Source: Streptomyces lasiicapitis (GTDB lineage: Bacteria > Actinomycetota > Actinomycetes > Streptomycetales > Streptomycetaceae). Taken from it: a stretch of 64,000 nucleotides of DNA. Below are positions 27,646-35,336 of this stretch, in pieces (the first letter of the stretch is position 1; every line of letters begins with the position of its first letter). The stretch lies in assembly GCF_014646335.1 (NCBI RefSeq), contig NZ_BMNG01000019.1, positions 153,860 through 217,859 on the forward strand. Direction: 5' to 3'. Position numbers and translations under genes: made by a program. The notes beneath the pieces were generated by a model. The model was given only the letters and a program-made list of their open reading frames with translations. It did no database searches and was not told the origin of the DNA.

Positions 27646-27806
27646 AAGGTGCACGCTAACCGGCCAATTGCTCTGGGAGCACTTCGCCCCCTTGCGCCAT
27701 CGCGTACAGTCGCGACTCGACGAGCCTCACCCGTATGGGTGAGTCACGCTGACCGTCAGGACGACGCCGGGGCCGAACACCGGGCGTCTGGACGAAAGGC
27801 CAGAAG

Positions 27807-28943
27807 ATGGGACGCCACCGACGCTCAGCCGCCGGCCGCGCCGATCATTCCCCGGTTACGCCTGATACCCCCGTTTCCCCTGCTTCCCCCGCGTCGGACA
27901 CGTATTCCGGTGCGTATGACGCGTATTCGGGTTCGTATTCCGACGCGTCTCCCGACGCGTTTCCCGGCGCCTCTCCGGATGCGTACGAGGGGTACGACGG
28001 GTACGCTCCCGCGGCTTATCCCGAGCCCCGCCGGCGCGTGACGTCGCACCGGCGCAGGCGTCGGGCCTCCACGCCCGTGCGCACCGGACTGCTCGGGGTG
28101 TCCGCGGCGGTCGCGATGGGCGCCGTCGCGGTGGCCTCGGGCCTGGTGCCCGGCGGTGACAACTACACGCTGGGCGGTGGCGAGGGCCCGGGTGCCGTCC
28201 GCTCGGCCGGCTCCCCGTCCGGGCTCGACGCGCAGGGCGGCGACGACGGCGACGCCGATCGCGGCCAGTCGACGCCGAGCCGCGGCACCGGCCGCACCGA
28301 CGCCCCGGCTCCGACGCCGTCAAAGTCCAGCGGCAAGCCCTCGTCGAAGCCGTCCCAGAAGCCCTCGTCCACGCCGTCGAAGCCGCAGTCCGACTCCGGT
28401 GACAAAGCCGGCAAGGACGAGCGCGACGGGAACGCGGGGAACTCCCGGGGCGCCGACAGGGGTGACAAGGGCGCGGACGAGAAGAAGCCGACGCCCACCC
28501 CGAGTCGTACGGCGACCGAGAAGCCGAAGCCGACGCCCCCCGCCGAGCAGCAGCCCGCGTCCGGCGAGAACGCGGCCGAGGCCGAGGTGCTCACGCTGGT
28601 CAACCAGGAGCGGGCCTTGGCGGGCTGCCGTCCGGTCCGCGCCGACCCCGGCCTCGCGGCGCTGGCCGGCGACTTCAGCGACGACATGGCCAAGCGCGGC
28701 TTCTTCGCGCACACCGACCCGGACGGCGCGACCCCGTGGGACCGCGCCGAGAAGGTCGGCATCGCGGACCTGGGCGGTGAGAACATCGCCCGCGGCCAGG
28801 CCAACGCCCAGTCCGTCATGGACGCCTGGATGAACAGCCCCGGCCACCGCGCGAACATCCTCAACTGCGACTACCAGACACTGGGCGTCGGCGCGCACTT
28901 CGCGCCGGGCGGCCCGTGGTGGACGCAGGACTTCGGGTTCTGA
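27807..28943 (+). CDS. secreted or membrane-anchored CAP-domain protein
   Basis: 378 aa. A cytosolic N-terminus with Tyr/Ser/Asp-rich repeats (DAYSGSYSDASPDAF and similar, about 33-70) precedes a basic RRRVTSHRRRRR stretch. One membrane or signal-anchor segment follows (TGLLGVSAAVAMGAVAVASG, about 93-112). A long Ser/Pro/Lys linker leads to a C-terminal CAP/SCP domain (about 255-378), with VLTLVNQERA, FFAHTDPDG and AWMNSPGHRANIL. CAP proteins are extracytoplasmic and their actinobacterial function is mostly unknown. The stop codon lies in the first unit of a tandem repeat. Confidence 0.85.
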   Translation: MGRHRRSAAGRADHSPVTPDTPVSPASPASDTYSGAYDAYSGSYSDASPDAFPGASPDAYEGYDGYAPAAYPEPRRRVTSHRRRRRASTPVRTGLLGVSAAVAMGAVAVASGLVPGGDNYTLGGGEGPGAVRSAGSPSGLDAQGGDDGDADRGQSTPSRGTGRTDAPAPTPSKSSGKPSSKPSQKPSSTPSKPQSDSGDKAGKDERDGNAGNSRGADRGDKGADEKKPTPTPSRTATEKPKPTPPAEQQPASGENAAEAEVLTLVNQERALAGCRPVRADPGLAALAGDFSDDMAKRGFFAHTDPDGATPWDRAEKVGIADLGGENIARGQANAQSVMDAWMNSPGHRANILNCDYQTLGVGAHFAPGGPWWTQDFGF

Positions 28944-28996
28944 GCCCTCTCCGGCAGGAGAGCCCTCTCCGTGCAGGTGAGCCTTCTCCGTGCAGG
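28941..28996 (+). repeat. three tandem 18/19-bp repeats at the CAP gene end
   Basis: The units at 28941-28958, 28959-28977 and 28978-28996 share GAGCC(C/T)TCTCCG(t)GCAG. The first includes the TGA stop of the CAP protein. The block ends just before the flavodoxin stop at 29000. Confidence 0.85.
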
Positions 28997-28999
28997 AGA

Positions 29000-29590
29000 T
29001 CAGGCGGCGACGGCGGCCCGGCCCGCGGTCACGATCCGCGCCGTCTCGGTGACGCGGCGGCCGAGGTGTTCGGCCGTGGCGATGTCCGCCTTGTGCACGG
29101 CTTCCGCACCCTCGTCGGAGTTGGTCTGGGCGGCGGCGCCGGAGAAGAAGCCGAGGCGGTTGAGGTCGTTCTCGGAGCCCTCGGTGGAGTTCCAGCCGGG
29201 GAGCAGTCCCAGGTTGACCCAGTGCATGCCCTGCTGGGCGGCGAGCGTCTGGAAGTACTGCAGGGTGTGCAGCTTGTCGCCGCTCTTGGACGCGGAGTTG
29301 GTGAAGCCCGCGGCGATCTTGTCCTGCCAGGCGCGGGTGAACCAGCGCTTCGAGGAGGCCTCCGCGAAGACGTGGAAGGCGCCCGAGGCGGTGCCCATGT
29401 AGGTGGGCGAGCCGAAGACGATGGCGTCCGCCGCGTCCAGCAGCTCCCACTGCTCCTCGGTGATCTCGTCGACCTTGATCAGGTGAGCGGTGGCACCGGC
29501 CTCCTCGGCGCCGGCACGGACGGCCTCGGCGACGACGGCGGTGTGGCCGAATCCGGAGTGGTAGGCGATCGCGACGACAGGGCTGGTCAT
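29000..29590 (-). CDS. flavodoxin / NAD(P)H:quinone oxidoreductase-like protein
   Basis: An FMN-binding protein of 196 aa related to WrbA and other flavodoxin-fold reductases. The phosphate-binding loop is YHSGFGHTAVVAEAV (near 9-23). FGSPTYMGTASGAFHVFAE and the FTNSASKSGDK loop contact the flavin. The ATG at 29590 has GGAG about 8 nt upstream. It is divergent from an HxlR regulator gene, a common arrangement in which the regulator controls the reductase in response to quinones or electrophiles. Confidence 0.88.
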   Translation of the reverse strand: MTSPVVAIAYHSGFGHTAVVAEAVRAGAEEAGATAHLIKVDEITEEQWELLDAADAIVFGSPTYMGTASGAFHVFAEASSKRWFTRAWQDKIAAGFTNSASKSGDKLHTLQYFQTLAAQQGMHWVNLGLLPGWNSTEGSENDLNRLGFFSGAAAQTNSDEGAEAVHKADIATAEHLGRRVTETARIVTAGRAAVAA

Positions 29591-29644
29591 GGGGGTACTC
29601 CTCGACAGGAAGGCGTGTTCGGGGTGACACACGAAAGGAAAGCA

Positions 29645-29679
29645 CTAACTTCTAGTTAGCGCAATCCTTGGGTTAGCGC
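29645..29679. promoter_or_regulatory. putative HxlR operator in the divergent promoter
   Basis: The inverted repeat CTAACT-n3-AGTTAG (29645-29659) is followed by a second GTTAGCGC copy (29672-29679) 17 bp downstream of the first (29655-29662). It lies between the flavodoxin and hxlR starts and suits a dimeric winged-helix regulator. Confidence 0.65.
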
Positions 29680-29701
29680 TGCGGGAGAGTACGCTGTCCG
29701 T

Positions 29702-30106
29702 ATGGACACCACCGCGCGCGCCGAGGACACGACGGACAGGGACCTGGCGTACAACGTGTTCGCCCGCAGTTGCCCGTCGCGGTCCACGCTGGAGCACGTC
29801 ACCGGACGCTGGGGGGCGCTCACGCTCGGGGCGCTGCACGACAGCACGTTCCGGTTCAACGAACTGCGCCGCCGGGTCGACGGCGTGAGCGAGAAGATGC
29901 TGTCGCAGACACTGCACGCGCTGGAGCGCGACGGCCTGGTGCACCGTGACGCGCGGCCGACCAATCCGCCGCGCGTGGACTACCGGCTGACCCCGCTGGG
30001 CGAGCAGATCGCCGGGCACCTGCTGGCCCTCATCCACTTCGTGGAGGGCAGTCAGGACGAGGTGATCGAGGCGCAGCGGCGCTACGATGACCTCGGCGGG
30101 CGCTGA
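29702..30106 (+). CDS. HxlR-family transcriptional regulator
   Basis: A winged-helix regulator of 134 aa. HxlR signatures are CPSRSTLEHVTGRWG, the recognition helix FRFNELRRRVDGVSEKMLSQTL, and the wing VDYRLTPLGEQIAGHL. A cysteine (Cys24) sits just before the DNA-binding domain, the position used for redox sensing in QorR/HypR-like members; sensing here is inferred. It is divergent from the flavodoxin gene. Its 3' end overlaps the end of mutM by 25 bp, tail to tail. Confidence 0.9.
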   Translation: MDTTARAEDTTDRDLAYNVFARSCPSRSTLEHVTGRWGALTLGALHDSTFRFNELRRRVDGVSEKMLSQTLHALERDGLVHRDARPTNPPRVDYRLTPLGEQIAGHLLALIHFVEGSQDEVIEAQRRYDDLGGR

Positions 30107-30954
30107 CAGCGCGGGCAGAAGTAGCTGGAGCGGTTCATCCAGGGGCGCCGCCGGATCGGTGTGCCGCAGCGCCGGCAGGGCTCGTCCTCGCGCCCGTAGG
30201 CGTCCAGGGACCGGTCGAAGTAGCCCGACTCCCCGTTCACGTTGACGTAGAGGCTGTCGAAGCTGGTGCCGCCGACGGAGAGGGCCGCGTTCATCACGTC
30301 CCGTACGTGGCCGAGGAGTTCGGTGCTGCGGGGGCGCGTGAAGGTGGCCGTGGGGCGCTCGTAGTGCAGCCGCGCGCGCCACAGTGCCTCGTCGGCGTAG
30401 ATGTTGCCGACGCCGCTGATCAGGGACTGGTTGAGCAGCGCGCGCTTGATGGTGGTGCGGCTGCGGCGCAGGGCCTGGTGGAAGGCCTCGTCGTCGAAGA
30501 GCGGGTCGAGCGGGTCGCGGGCGATGTGCGCGATCACGTCGGGCAGTCCGTCCGGGGTGTTCTCGTGCAGTGAGAGCCCGCCGAAGGTGCGCTGGTCGAC
30601 GAAGCGCAGCTCGGTGCCGGGCGCGGCGTCGTCCGGCGCGTCCTCGAAGCGCACCCGGATCCTCAAGTGCTTCTCGTCCGGGGCCTGTTGAGTCTTGACC
30701 AGGAGCTGGCCGCTCATGCCCAGGTGGGCCAGGACGGAGGTGCCGGTGTCCGCCACGGGGATCCACAGGTACTTGCCGCGGCGCATGGGCGCGCCGAAGG
30801 CGTGGCCCTTGAGGCGGTGCGCGAAGTCCTCGGCGCCCGCGAGATGCCGCCGGATCGCGCGCGGGTGCATGACCTCCACGTCGGCCACCGTCCGGTGGGC
30901 CACCCAGCGGTCGAGTCCCCGCCGCACCACTTCGACCTCGGGCAGCTCGGGCAT
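30082..30954 (-). CDS. mutM: formamidopyrimidine-DNA glycosylase Fpg/MutM
   Basis: A bifunctional base-excision enzyme for 8-oxoguanine and FaPy (290 aa). It begins PELPEVEVVRRGL with the catalytic Pro2-Glu3. The helix-two-turn-helix region has NQSLISGVGNIYADEALW, and the C-terminal zinc finger has four Cys (CRRCG ... CPRCQ). All catalytic residues are present. The ATG at 30954 has GGAG 5 nt upstream. It lies after the rnc terminator, so it may have its own promoter. Confidence 0.97.
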   Translation of the reverse strand: MPELPEVEVVRRGLDRWVAHRTVADVEVMHPRAIRRHLAGAEDFAHRLKGHAFGAPMRRGKYLWIPVADTGTSVLAHLGMSGQLLVKTQQAPDEKHLRIRVRFEDAPDDAAPGTELRFVDQRTFGGLSLHENTPDGLPDVIAHIARDPLDPLFDDEAFHQALRRSRTTIKRALLNQSLISGVGNIYADEALWRARLHYERPTATFTRPRSTELLGHVRDVMNAALSVGGTSFDSLYVNVNGESGYFDRSLDAYGREDEPCRRCGTPIRRRPWMNRSSYFCPRCQRPPRSS

Positions 30955-30980
30955 GTCTCCTCCGGAGGGGGTACGCAGAG

Positions 30981-31016
30981 CGCCCGCCGCGGTCGGCGAA
31001 CCGACCACGGCGGGCG
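30981..31016 (-). terminator. rnc terminator
   Basis: A 9-bp outer stem (30981-30989 with 31008-31016), one mismatch, and a 6-bp inner stem (30991-30996 with 31001-31006) closed by CGAA. It lies between the rnc stop and mutM. Confidence 0.85.
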
Positions 31017-31032
31017 TACAGCAATCGTGCCG

Positions 31033-31869
31033 TCAGGCAGAAGCGACATCCGGTGCGGAGGCCGACGGTGCCTCGGCGGCGCCCTCTTCCTCAGCGGCCG
31101 TTTTCTCGGCGGCCGTGGCCGCCTCCCGCGCGTCCGCCGCGGAGCGGATGGCACGCCAAGCGGACTCGGCGGCCTGCTGCTCCGCTTCCTTCTTGCTGCG
31201 GCCGGTGCCGGTGCCGTACGAGACGCCTCCGACGCGGGCGGCAGCAGTAAAGGTCTTCTCGTGGTCCGGGCCGCTCTCCGTGACGAGGTACTCGGGCACG
31301 CCGAGGTTCTCCGTCGCGGTGAGCTCCTGGAGACTGGTCTTCCAGTCCAGACCCGCGCCGAGGTTCGAGGACTTCTCGATGAGCGGGTCGAAGAGCCGGT
31401 GCACCAGCTCGCTCGCCGCTTCCAGACCCCGGTCCAGATAGACCGCGCCGATCACCGCTTCCAGGGTGTCGGCGAGGATGGACGCCTTGTCCCGGCCGCC
31501 CGTGCCCTCTTCGCCCCGGCCGAGCCGGATGAAGGAGCCGAGGTCGAGCCCGCGGCCCACCTCCGCAAGCGCACGCGAATTGACCACCGCGGCCCGCAGC
31601 TTGGCCAGTTGGCCTTCGGGCAGGTCGGGGTGGGTGGTGTACAGCGTGTCCGTGACCACGAGGCCGAGCACGGAGTCCCCGAGGAACTCCAGCCGCTCGT
31701 TCGTGGGCAGACCGCCGTTCTCGTACGCGTACGAACGGTGGGTCAGCGCACGCACCAGAAGGGCGGACTCGAGCTGATACCCGAGCCGCCCTTCCAGAAG
31801 CGTGTGGGACGAGGCCGCGTTGTTGCTGTCTGCCATCTTGGCGTCTTCCGCCTTCTTTGGGCTAGACAC
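31033..31869 (-). CDS. rnc: ribonuclease III
   Basis: A double-strand-specific endoribonuclease of about 278 aa (AbsB in Streptomyces, a global regulator of antibiotic genes). The catalytic signature NERLEFLGDSVLGLVV is intact, with a second acidic site near DTLEAVIGAVYLD. The C-terminal dsRNA-binding domain includes GTGRSKKEAEQQAAESAW and is followed by an Ala/Glu-rich tail. I chose the GTG at 31869 because AGAGG lies about 5 nt upstream; a GTG at 31881 is also possible. It is directly downstream of rpmF. Confidence 0.95.
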   Translation of the reverse strand: MSSPKKAEDAKMADSNNAASSHTLLEGRLGYQLESALLVRALTHRSYAYENGGLPTNERLEFLGDSVLGLVVTDTLYTTHPDLPEGQLAKLRAAVVNSRALAEVGRGLDLGSFIRLGRGEEGTGGRDKASILADTLEAVIGAVYLDRGLEAASELVHRLFDPLIEKSSNLGAGLDWKTSLQELTATENLGVPEYLVTESGPDHEKTFTAAARVGGVSYGTGTGRSKKEAEQQAAESAWRAIRSAADAREAATAAEKTAAEEEGAAEAPSASAPDVASA

Positions 31870-31888
31870 AGCGCCTCTCACCAGCCGC

Positions 31889-32062
31889 TCAGACCTCGAG
31901 GACCTGGCGCTTGTTGTAGGTGCCGCAAGCGGGGCACGCGATGTGCTGCAGCTTGGGCTCCTGGCAGCGCTCACACGCAACCAGGTTCGGGACCGCAGCC
32001 TTCCACTGCGACCGGCGGTGGCGCGTGTTGCTGCGCGACATCTTCCGCTTCGGAACAGCCAC
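31889..32062 (-). CDS. rpmF: 50S ribosomal protein bL32 (zinc-binding form)
   Basis: A 57-aa ribosomal protein starting AVPKRKMSRSNTRHRRS. Two CxxC pairs (CERC, CPAC) form a zinc ribbon, so this is the C+ form. The GTG at 32062 has AGGAG about 8 nt upstream. It lies between the YceD-like gene and rnc, an order found in many bacteria. Confidence 0.97.
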   Translation of the reverse strand: MAVPKRKMSRSNTRHRRSQWKAAVPNLVACERCQEPKLQHIACPACGTYNKRQVLEV

Positions 32063-32064
32063 GG

Positions 32065-32772
32065 CTACTTCTCCTGCTTCTCGGCGGCGCGCGCGGAATC
32101 AGGCGCTTCGCCGCTCATCTCGTCCTTCTCGCCGTCCTGGATGGAGCCAGCGAGTCCCTGCAGTGCCGCCCAACGGATGTCGACGGCGTCATGGTGGTGG
32201 TCCGGGTCGTCCGCGAGGCGCACTCCGCATTCGGAGCACAGGCCCTCGCAGTCTTCCTGGCACACCGGCTGCATCGGCAGTGCGAGCACCACCGCATCAC
32301 GCAGCATCGGTTCGAGGTCGAACATGCCGTCCTCGAGGAAGAGCCTGTCCTCGTCGTCCTCGGCGTCGTCGGCCGGTTCCGCGGTGCGGCCCCGGTCGTC
32401 GGCGTCAGGGTACGAGAACATCTCCTGGAAGTCCGCGTCGAGCGCGAGCTCGAGCGGCTCCAGACACCTTACGCACTCCCCCTTGGCCGATGCACGGGCG
32501 GTGCCTGTGACAAGCACCCCTTCCATGACCGACTCCAGCCGGATCTCCAGCACGACCGGAGCGCCTTCCGGCACCCCGACGACCCCTTCGACGCCGAACG
32601 GAGCCGGCGAACCGGGGGCGTCGATCGTGCGGGTCACCCGCAGCAGGGCACCAGGCCGCCGACCCAGCTCGTGTGTGTCGAACACAAGCGGGTTGCGGTG
32701 GTCGAGGCGCGTGCTCAGGGTGATTCCTGCTTTCGAATCCTGGGAGTTTGGCAAGCGGCCCCCCACGCACAT
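32065..32772 (-). CDS. YceD/DUF177 family protein
   Basis: Up to 235 aa, a member of the DUF177 family linked to 23S rRNA accumulation and always encoded beside rpmF. The conserved CVRCLEPL and a second Cys cluster (CQEDCEGLCSECG) are present, with an acidic loop between them. The family part begins near LSTRLDHRNPLVFDTHELG. The best-placed ribosome-binding site (AGGA) precedes a CTG at 32718, not the ATG at 32772. The true start may therefore be CTG, which would give a protein of 217 aa. Confidence 0.9.
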   Translation of the reverse strand: MCVGGRLPNSQDSKAGITLSTRLDHRNPLVFDTHELGRRPGALLRVTRTIDAPGSPAPFGVEGVVGVPEGAPVVLEIRLESVMEGVLVTGTARASAKGECVRCLEPLELALDADFQEMFSYPDADDRGRTAEPADDAEDDEDRLFLEDGMFDLEPMLRDAVVLALPMQPVCQEDCEGLCSECGVRLADDPDHHHDAVDIRWAALQGLAGSIQDGEKDEMSGEAPDSARAAEKQEK

Positions 32773-32887
32773 GACGTAGATCCACTTTCGCGGCAGATCT
32801 GCGGTGTGAGCGGGCAGCCCGGATCGCGGACATACGCGCGACCGAAGAGCCAGGATACTGGACCTTTCGCTCTCGGCCCAATCGGGA

Positions 32888-34024
32888 CTAGCGCCCCTGC
32901 TCGTACTGCCGCAACTGCTCCGCGCTGATCATCGTGGTGTCGAAGAGGCTGGTCTCGTCGAGCACGGCGGGCGCGGGGCCCTGCTGGCCGTAGCCCTGGT
33001 GCTGCGGCGGCTGCTGCGGGGCCTGCGGCTGGTTCGGGTCGTACGCCTGCTGCTGGTACGCGTACGGGTCCTGCTGGTAGCCGTACGGATCCTGCTGGCC
33101 GTACGACTGCTGATAGGCGTACGGATCGGGCTGGCCGTAGGCGTCCTGGCCGCCGTACTGGCCCGCGCTCTGGGCGTACGGGTCCTGGGTGCCCTGGGCG
33201 TACTGGTCCTGCTGCTGGTACGCGTACGGGTCCGGCTCGGCCTGGGGCTGCGGGGGTGCGTACGGCTGCTGGGCGGGGATCGGCGGAGGGCTGTTCTGCG
33301 GCTGCGGGCGCTCGGGGGTCTCGGCGAGGTCCGCGAGGTAGTCGGCGTCCGAGGTGTGTTCCTTGGTGTGCTCGCCCAGCTCGCTCAGCTCGTCGGCGGG
33401 GGCGCGGCCGTGCAGGGTCTGGCGGCCGCGGCCGACGGCCTCCAGGGTCTTGGCGAGCACCGCCTCGAAGGCGCCGAGCTTCACGTCCACGTAGACGTCG
33501 GCGTTGCGGCGCAGGGTCTCCGGGTCGTGGCTGCGCTCGGGGGCGTCCTCGTCCTCGTACCCCTGCTCGTCCACGCCGGGGCCGGTGCCGAGGAGTTTCT
33601 CGCGGCCGCGGCCGACGGAGCCGAGCGTCTTGGTGAGGACGACCTCGAAGTTGGCGAGCTTGCTGTCCACGTAGTCGTCGGCCTCGGCGCGGACGTCGGC
33701 GGCCTCCTGACGGGCCTCGGCGAGGATGCGGTCCGCCTCGGCCTGGGAGCGGCGCGCGACCTCCGTGTCGGAGATCAGCGAGCCGCGCTCGGCGTGCGCG
33801 CCCTCGATGATCCGCTCGGCCTCCTGGCGGGCCTGCTCGACCATCTGCTCGCGGCCGCCGATCAGCTCCTGCGCCTGGGCGAGCGAGCCCGGCAGGGCCT
33901 GGCGCACCTCCTCCAGGAGGGCGAGGAGGCCGGCGCGGTTGACCACGCACGAGGCGGACATGGGCATCGACTTGGCGCTGCCGACCGTCTCGACGATCTC
34001 GTCGATCTTCTTCTGCACGTCCAC
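32888..34024 (-). CDS. SepIVA/DivIVA-like cell division protein
   Basis: 378 aa. The N-terminal PMSASCVVNRAGLLALLEEV region resembles mycobacterial SepIVA, a septation factor, and is followed by a coiled coil (about 55-135). A 32-residue module, YVDxKLxxFExVLxKTLxxVGRGR, occurs twice (about 115-146 and 175-206). The rest (about 240-370) is a disordered tail rich in QDPYAYQQ-type repeats, ending with a conserved DTTMISAEQLRQYEQGR. It is probably a cytosolic scaffold at division sites. It lies in the coaD-to-rnc minus-strand cluster. Confidence 0.85.
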   Translation of the reverse strand: MDVQKKIDEIVETVGSAKSMPMSASCVVNRAGLLALLEEVRQALPGSLAQAQELIGGREQMVEQARQEAERIIEGAHAERGSLISDTEVARRSQAEADRILAEARQEAADVRAEADDYVDSKLANFEVVLTKTLGSVGRGREKLLGTGPGVDEQGYEDEDAPERSHDPETLRRNADVYVDVKLGAFEAVLAKTLEAVGRGRQTLHGRAPADELSELGEHTKEHTSDADYLADLAETPERPQPQNSPPPIPAQQPYAPPQPQAEPDPYAYQQQDQYAQGTQDPYAQSAGQYGGQDAYGQPDPYAYQQSYGQQDPYGYQQDPYAYQQQAYDPNQPQAPQQPPQHQGYGQQGPAPAVLDETSLFDTTMISAEQLRQYEQGR

Positions 34025-34084
34025 CGCGGGCTCGCCACTCTCTACAGCTTGTTGGGAGACGGACGGGACGACTGTAGCCCTTGC

Positions 34085-34594
34085 TCAGCCCTTCGCGAGG
34101 CGCTTGTTGAGGGCTTCGAGCACGACCGGGGGAACCAGGTGCGCGATGTCGCCGCCCCAGGTCGCGACCTCCTTGACGAGCGAGGAGGAGAGGAAGCTGT
34201 AGGTGGGGTTGGTCGGCACGAAGAGGGTCTCGACGCCCGAGAGGCCGTTGTTCATCTGGGCCATCTGCAGTTCGTAGTCGAAGTCGCTGACGGCGCGCAG
34301 GCCCTTGACGATGGCCGGAATGTCGCGCTCCTTGCAGAAGTCGACCAACAGGCCCTGGAACGACTCGACTTCCACGTTGCCGAACTCGGCGGTGACCTGG
34401 CGGATCAGCTCGATCCGCTCCTCGATCTCGAACAGGCCCTGCTTGGACTTGTTGATCATCACCGCGACGTGCACGACGTCGTACAGCTTGGAGGCGCGGG
34501 CGATGATGTCGAGGTGTCCATTGGTGATGGGGTCGAACGACCCCGGACAGACGGCGCGGCGCAACGGAAGTCCCTCGCTCTCCGGTCGGGTCAT
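34085..34594 (-). CDS. coaD: phosphopantetheine adenylyltransferase
   Basis: CoaD (169 aa) makes dephospho-CoA from 4'-phosphopantetheine and ATP. The nucleotidyltransferase motif CPGSFDPITNGHLDI is near the N-terminus, and KGLRAVSDFDYELQMAQMN and PTYSFLSSSLVKEVA are conserved. The ATG at 34594 overlaps the rsmD stop by four bases (ATGA), so the pair is coupled, as in many bacteria. Confidence 0.97.
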   Translation of the reverse strand: MTRPESEGLPLRRAVCPGSFDPITNGHLDIIARASKLYDVVHVAVMINKSKQGLFEIEERIELIRQVTAEFGNVEVESFQGLLVDFCKERDIPAIVKGLRAVSDFDYELQMAQMNNGLSGVETLFVPTNPTYSFLSSSLVKEVATWGGDIAHLVPPVVLEALNKRLAKG

Positions 34595-35235
34595 GGCGCG
34601 ATCTCTGGCTCTTGGTGCGAAGAGTTGTCGGTTTCTTCTTCGCACGTCGAGCTTTCCGGCTCTTTGTACGAAGAGGCGGCGCGACCGTACCAAAACGTTC
34701 CCTCGCCGTAGCGACGGGACCTCAGTGGCTCGAAGCCGTCCGGCCAGCCGAATTCTCCGCCCCTCGTACTGCGTTCAACGGTGACGAGCGCGTCGTCCGT
34801 GAGCCAGCCTCCCGAGCGGAGTGTGAGCAGGATCTCCCGAAGATCGTCGTCGCCGACGGCGTAGGGGGGGTCGAGAAACACCAGGTCATAGGGGGTGGCA
34901 GGGGTTGACTCACGGATGATCTGGGCCGCTTTGCCCGCCCTGGCCTCGGCGCCGGGCAGGCCGAGCGAATTGATGTTCTCGCGGATGGTGCGCGCGGCGC
35001 GGGCGTCGGCCTCGACGAGCAGGGCGTGCGCGGCACCGCGGGACAGGGCCTCCAGGCCGACGGCGCCGGAGCCCGCGTACAGATCGAGGACGCGGGCGCC
35101 GTCGAGGGTGCCCTGGAAGGCCTGCCAGGTGGAGAACAGGCCCTCGCGGGCGCGGTCCGAGGTGGGCCGGGTGCCGTTCCCCGGCGGGACGGCGAGGCGG
35201 CGTCCGCCGGCCACGCCGGCGATCACGCGGGTCAT
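34591..35235 (-). CDS. rsmD: 16S rRNA (guanine966-N2)-methyltransferase RsmD
   Basis: A 214-aa AdoMet enzyme that methylates G966 of 16S rRNA. The first residues RVIAGVAGGRRL are typical. Motif I is VLDLYAGSGAVGLEAL and the catalytic motif is DPPY (FLDPPYAVGD). The C-terminal 25 residues are Ser/Glu-rich and poorly conserved. It overlaps coaD by 4 nt and lies 90 nt after recG. Confidence 0.95.
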   Translation of the reverse strand: MTRVIAGVAGGRRLAVPPGNGTRPTSDRAREGLFSTWQAFQGTLDGARVLDLYAGSGAVGLEALSRGAAHALLVEADARAARTIRENINSLGLPGAEARAGKAAQIIRESTPATPYDLVFLDPPYAVGDDDLREILLTLRSGGWLTDDALVTVERSTRGGEFGWPDGFEPLRSRRYGEGTFWYGRAASSYKEPESSTCEEETDNSSHQEPEIAP

Positions 35236-35316
35236 AGGGTCTCTGCGTCCTTCGGCTGGGGGCGGGGCTGCCCTTGGGGATGGGGCCTGCCCTCACGATA
35301 TGCCGTGCGAGCGCGT

Positions 35317-35336
35317 CAGCCCTTGTCAGCCCTTGT
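35317..35336 (-). repeat. 10-bp tandem duplication across the recG stop
   Basis: On the minus strand the unit ACAAGGGCTG occurs twice in a row, spanning the RecG C-terminus and its TGA. Confidence 0.7.
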
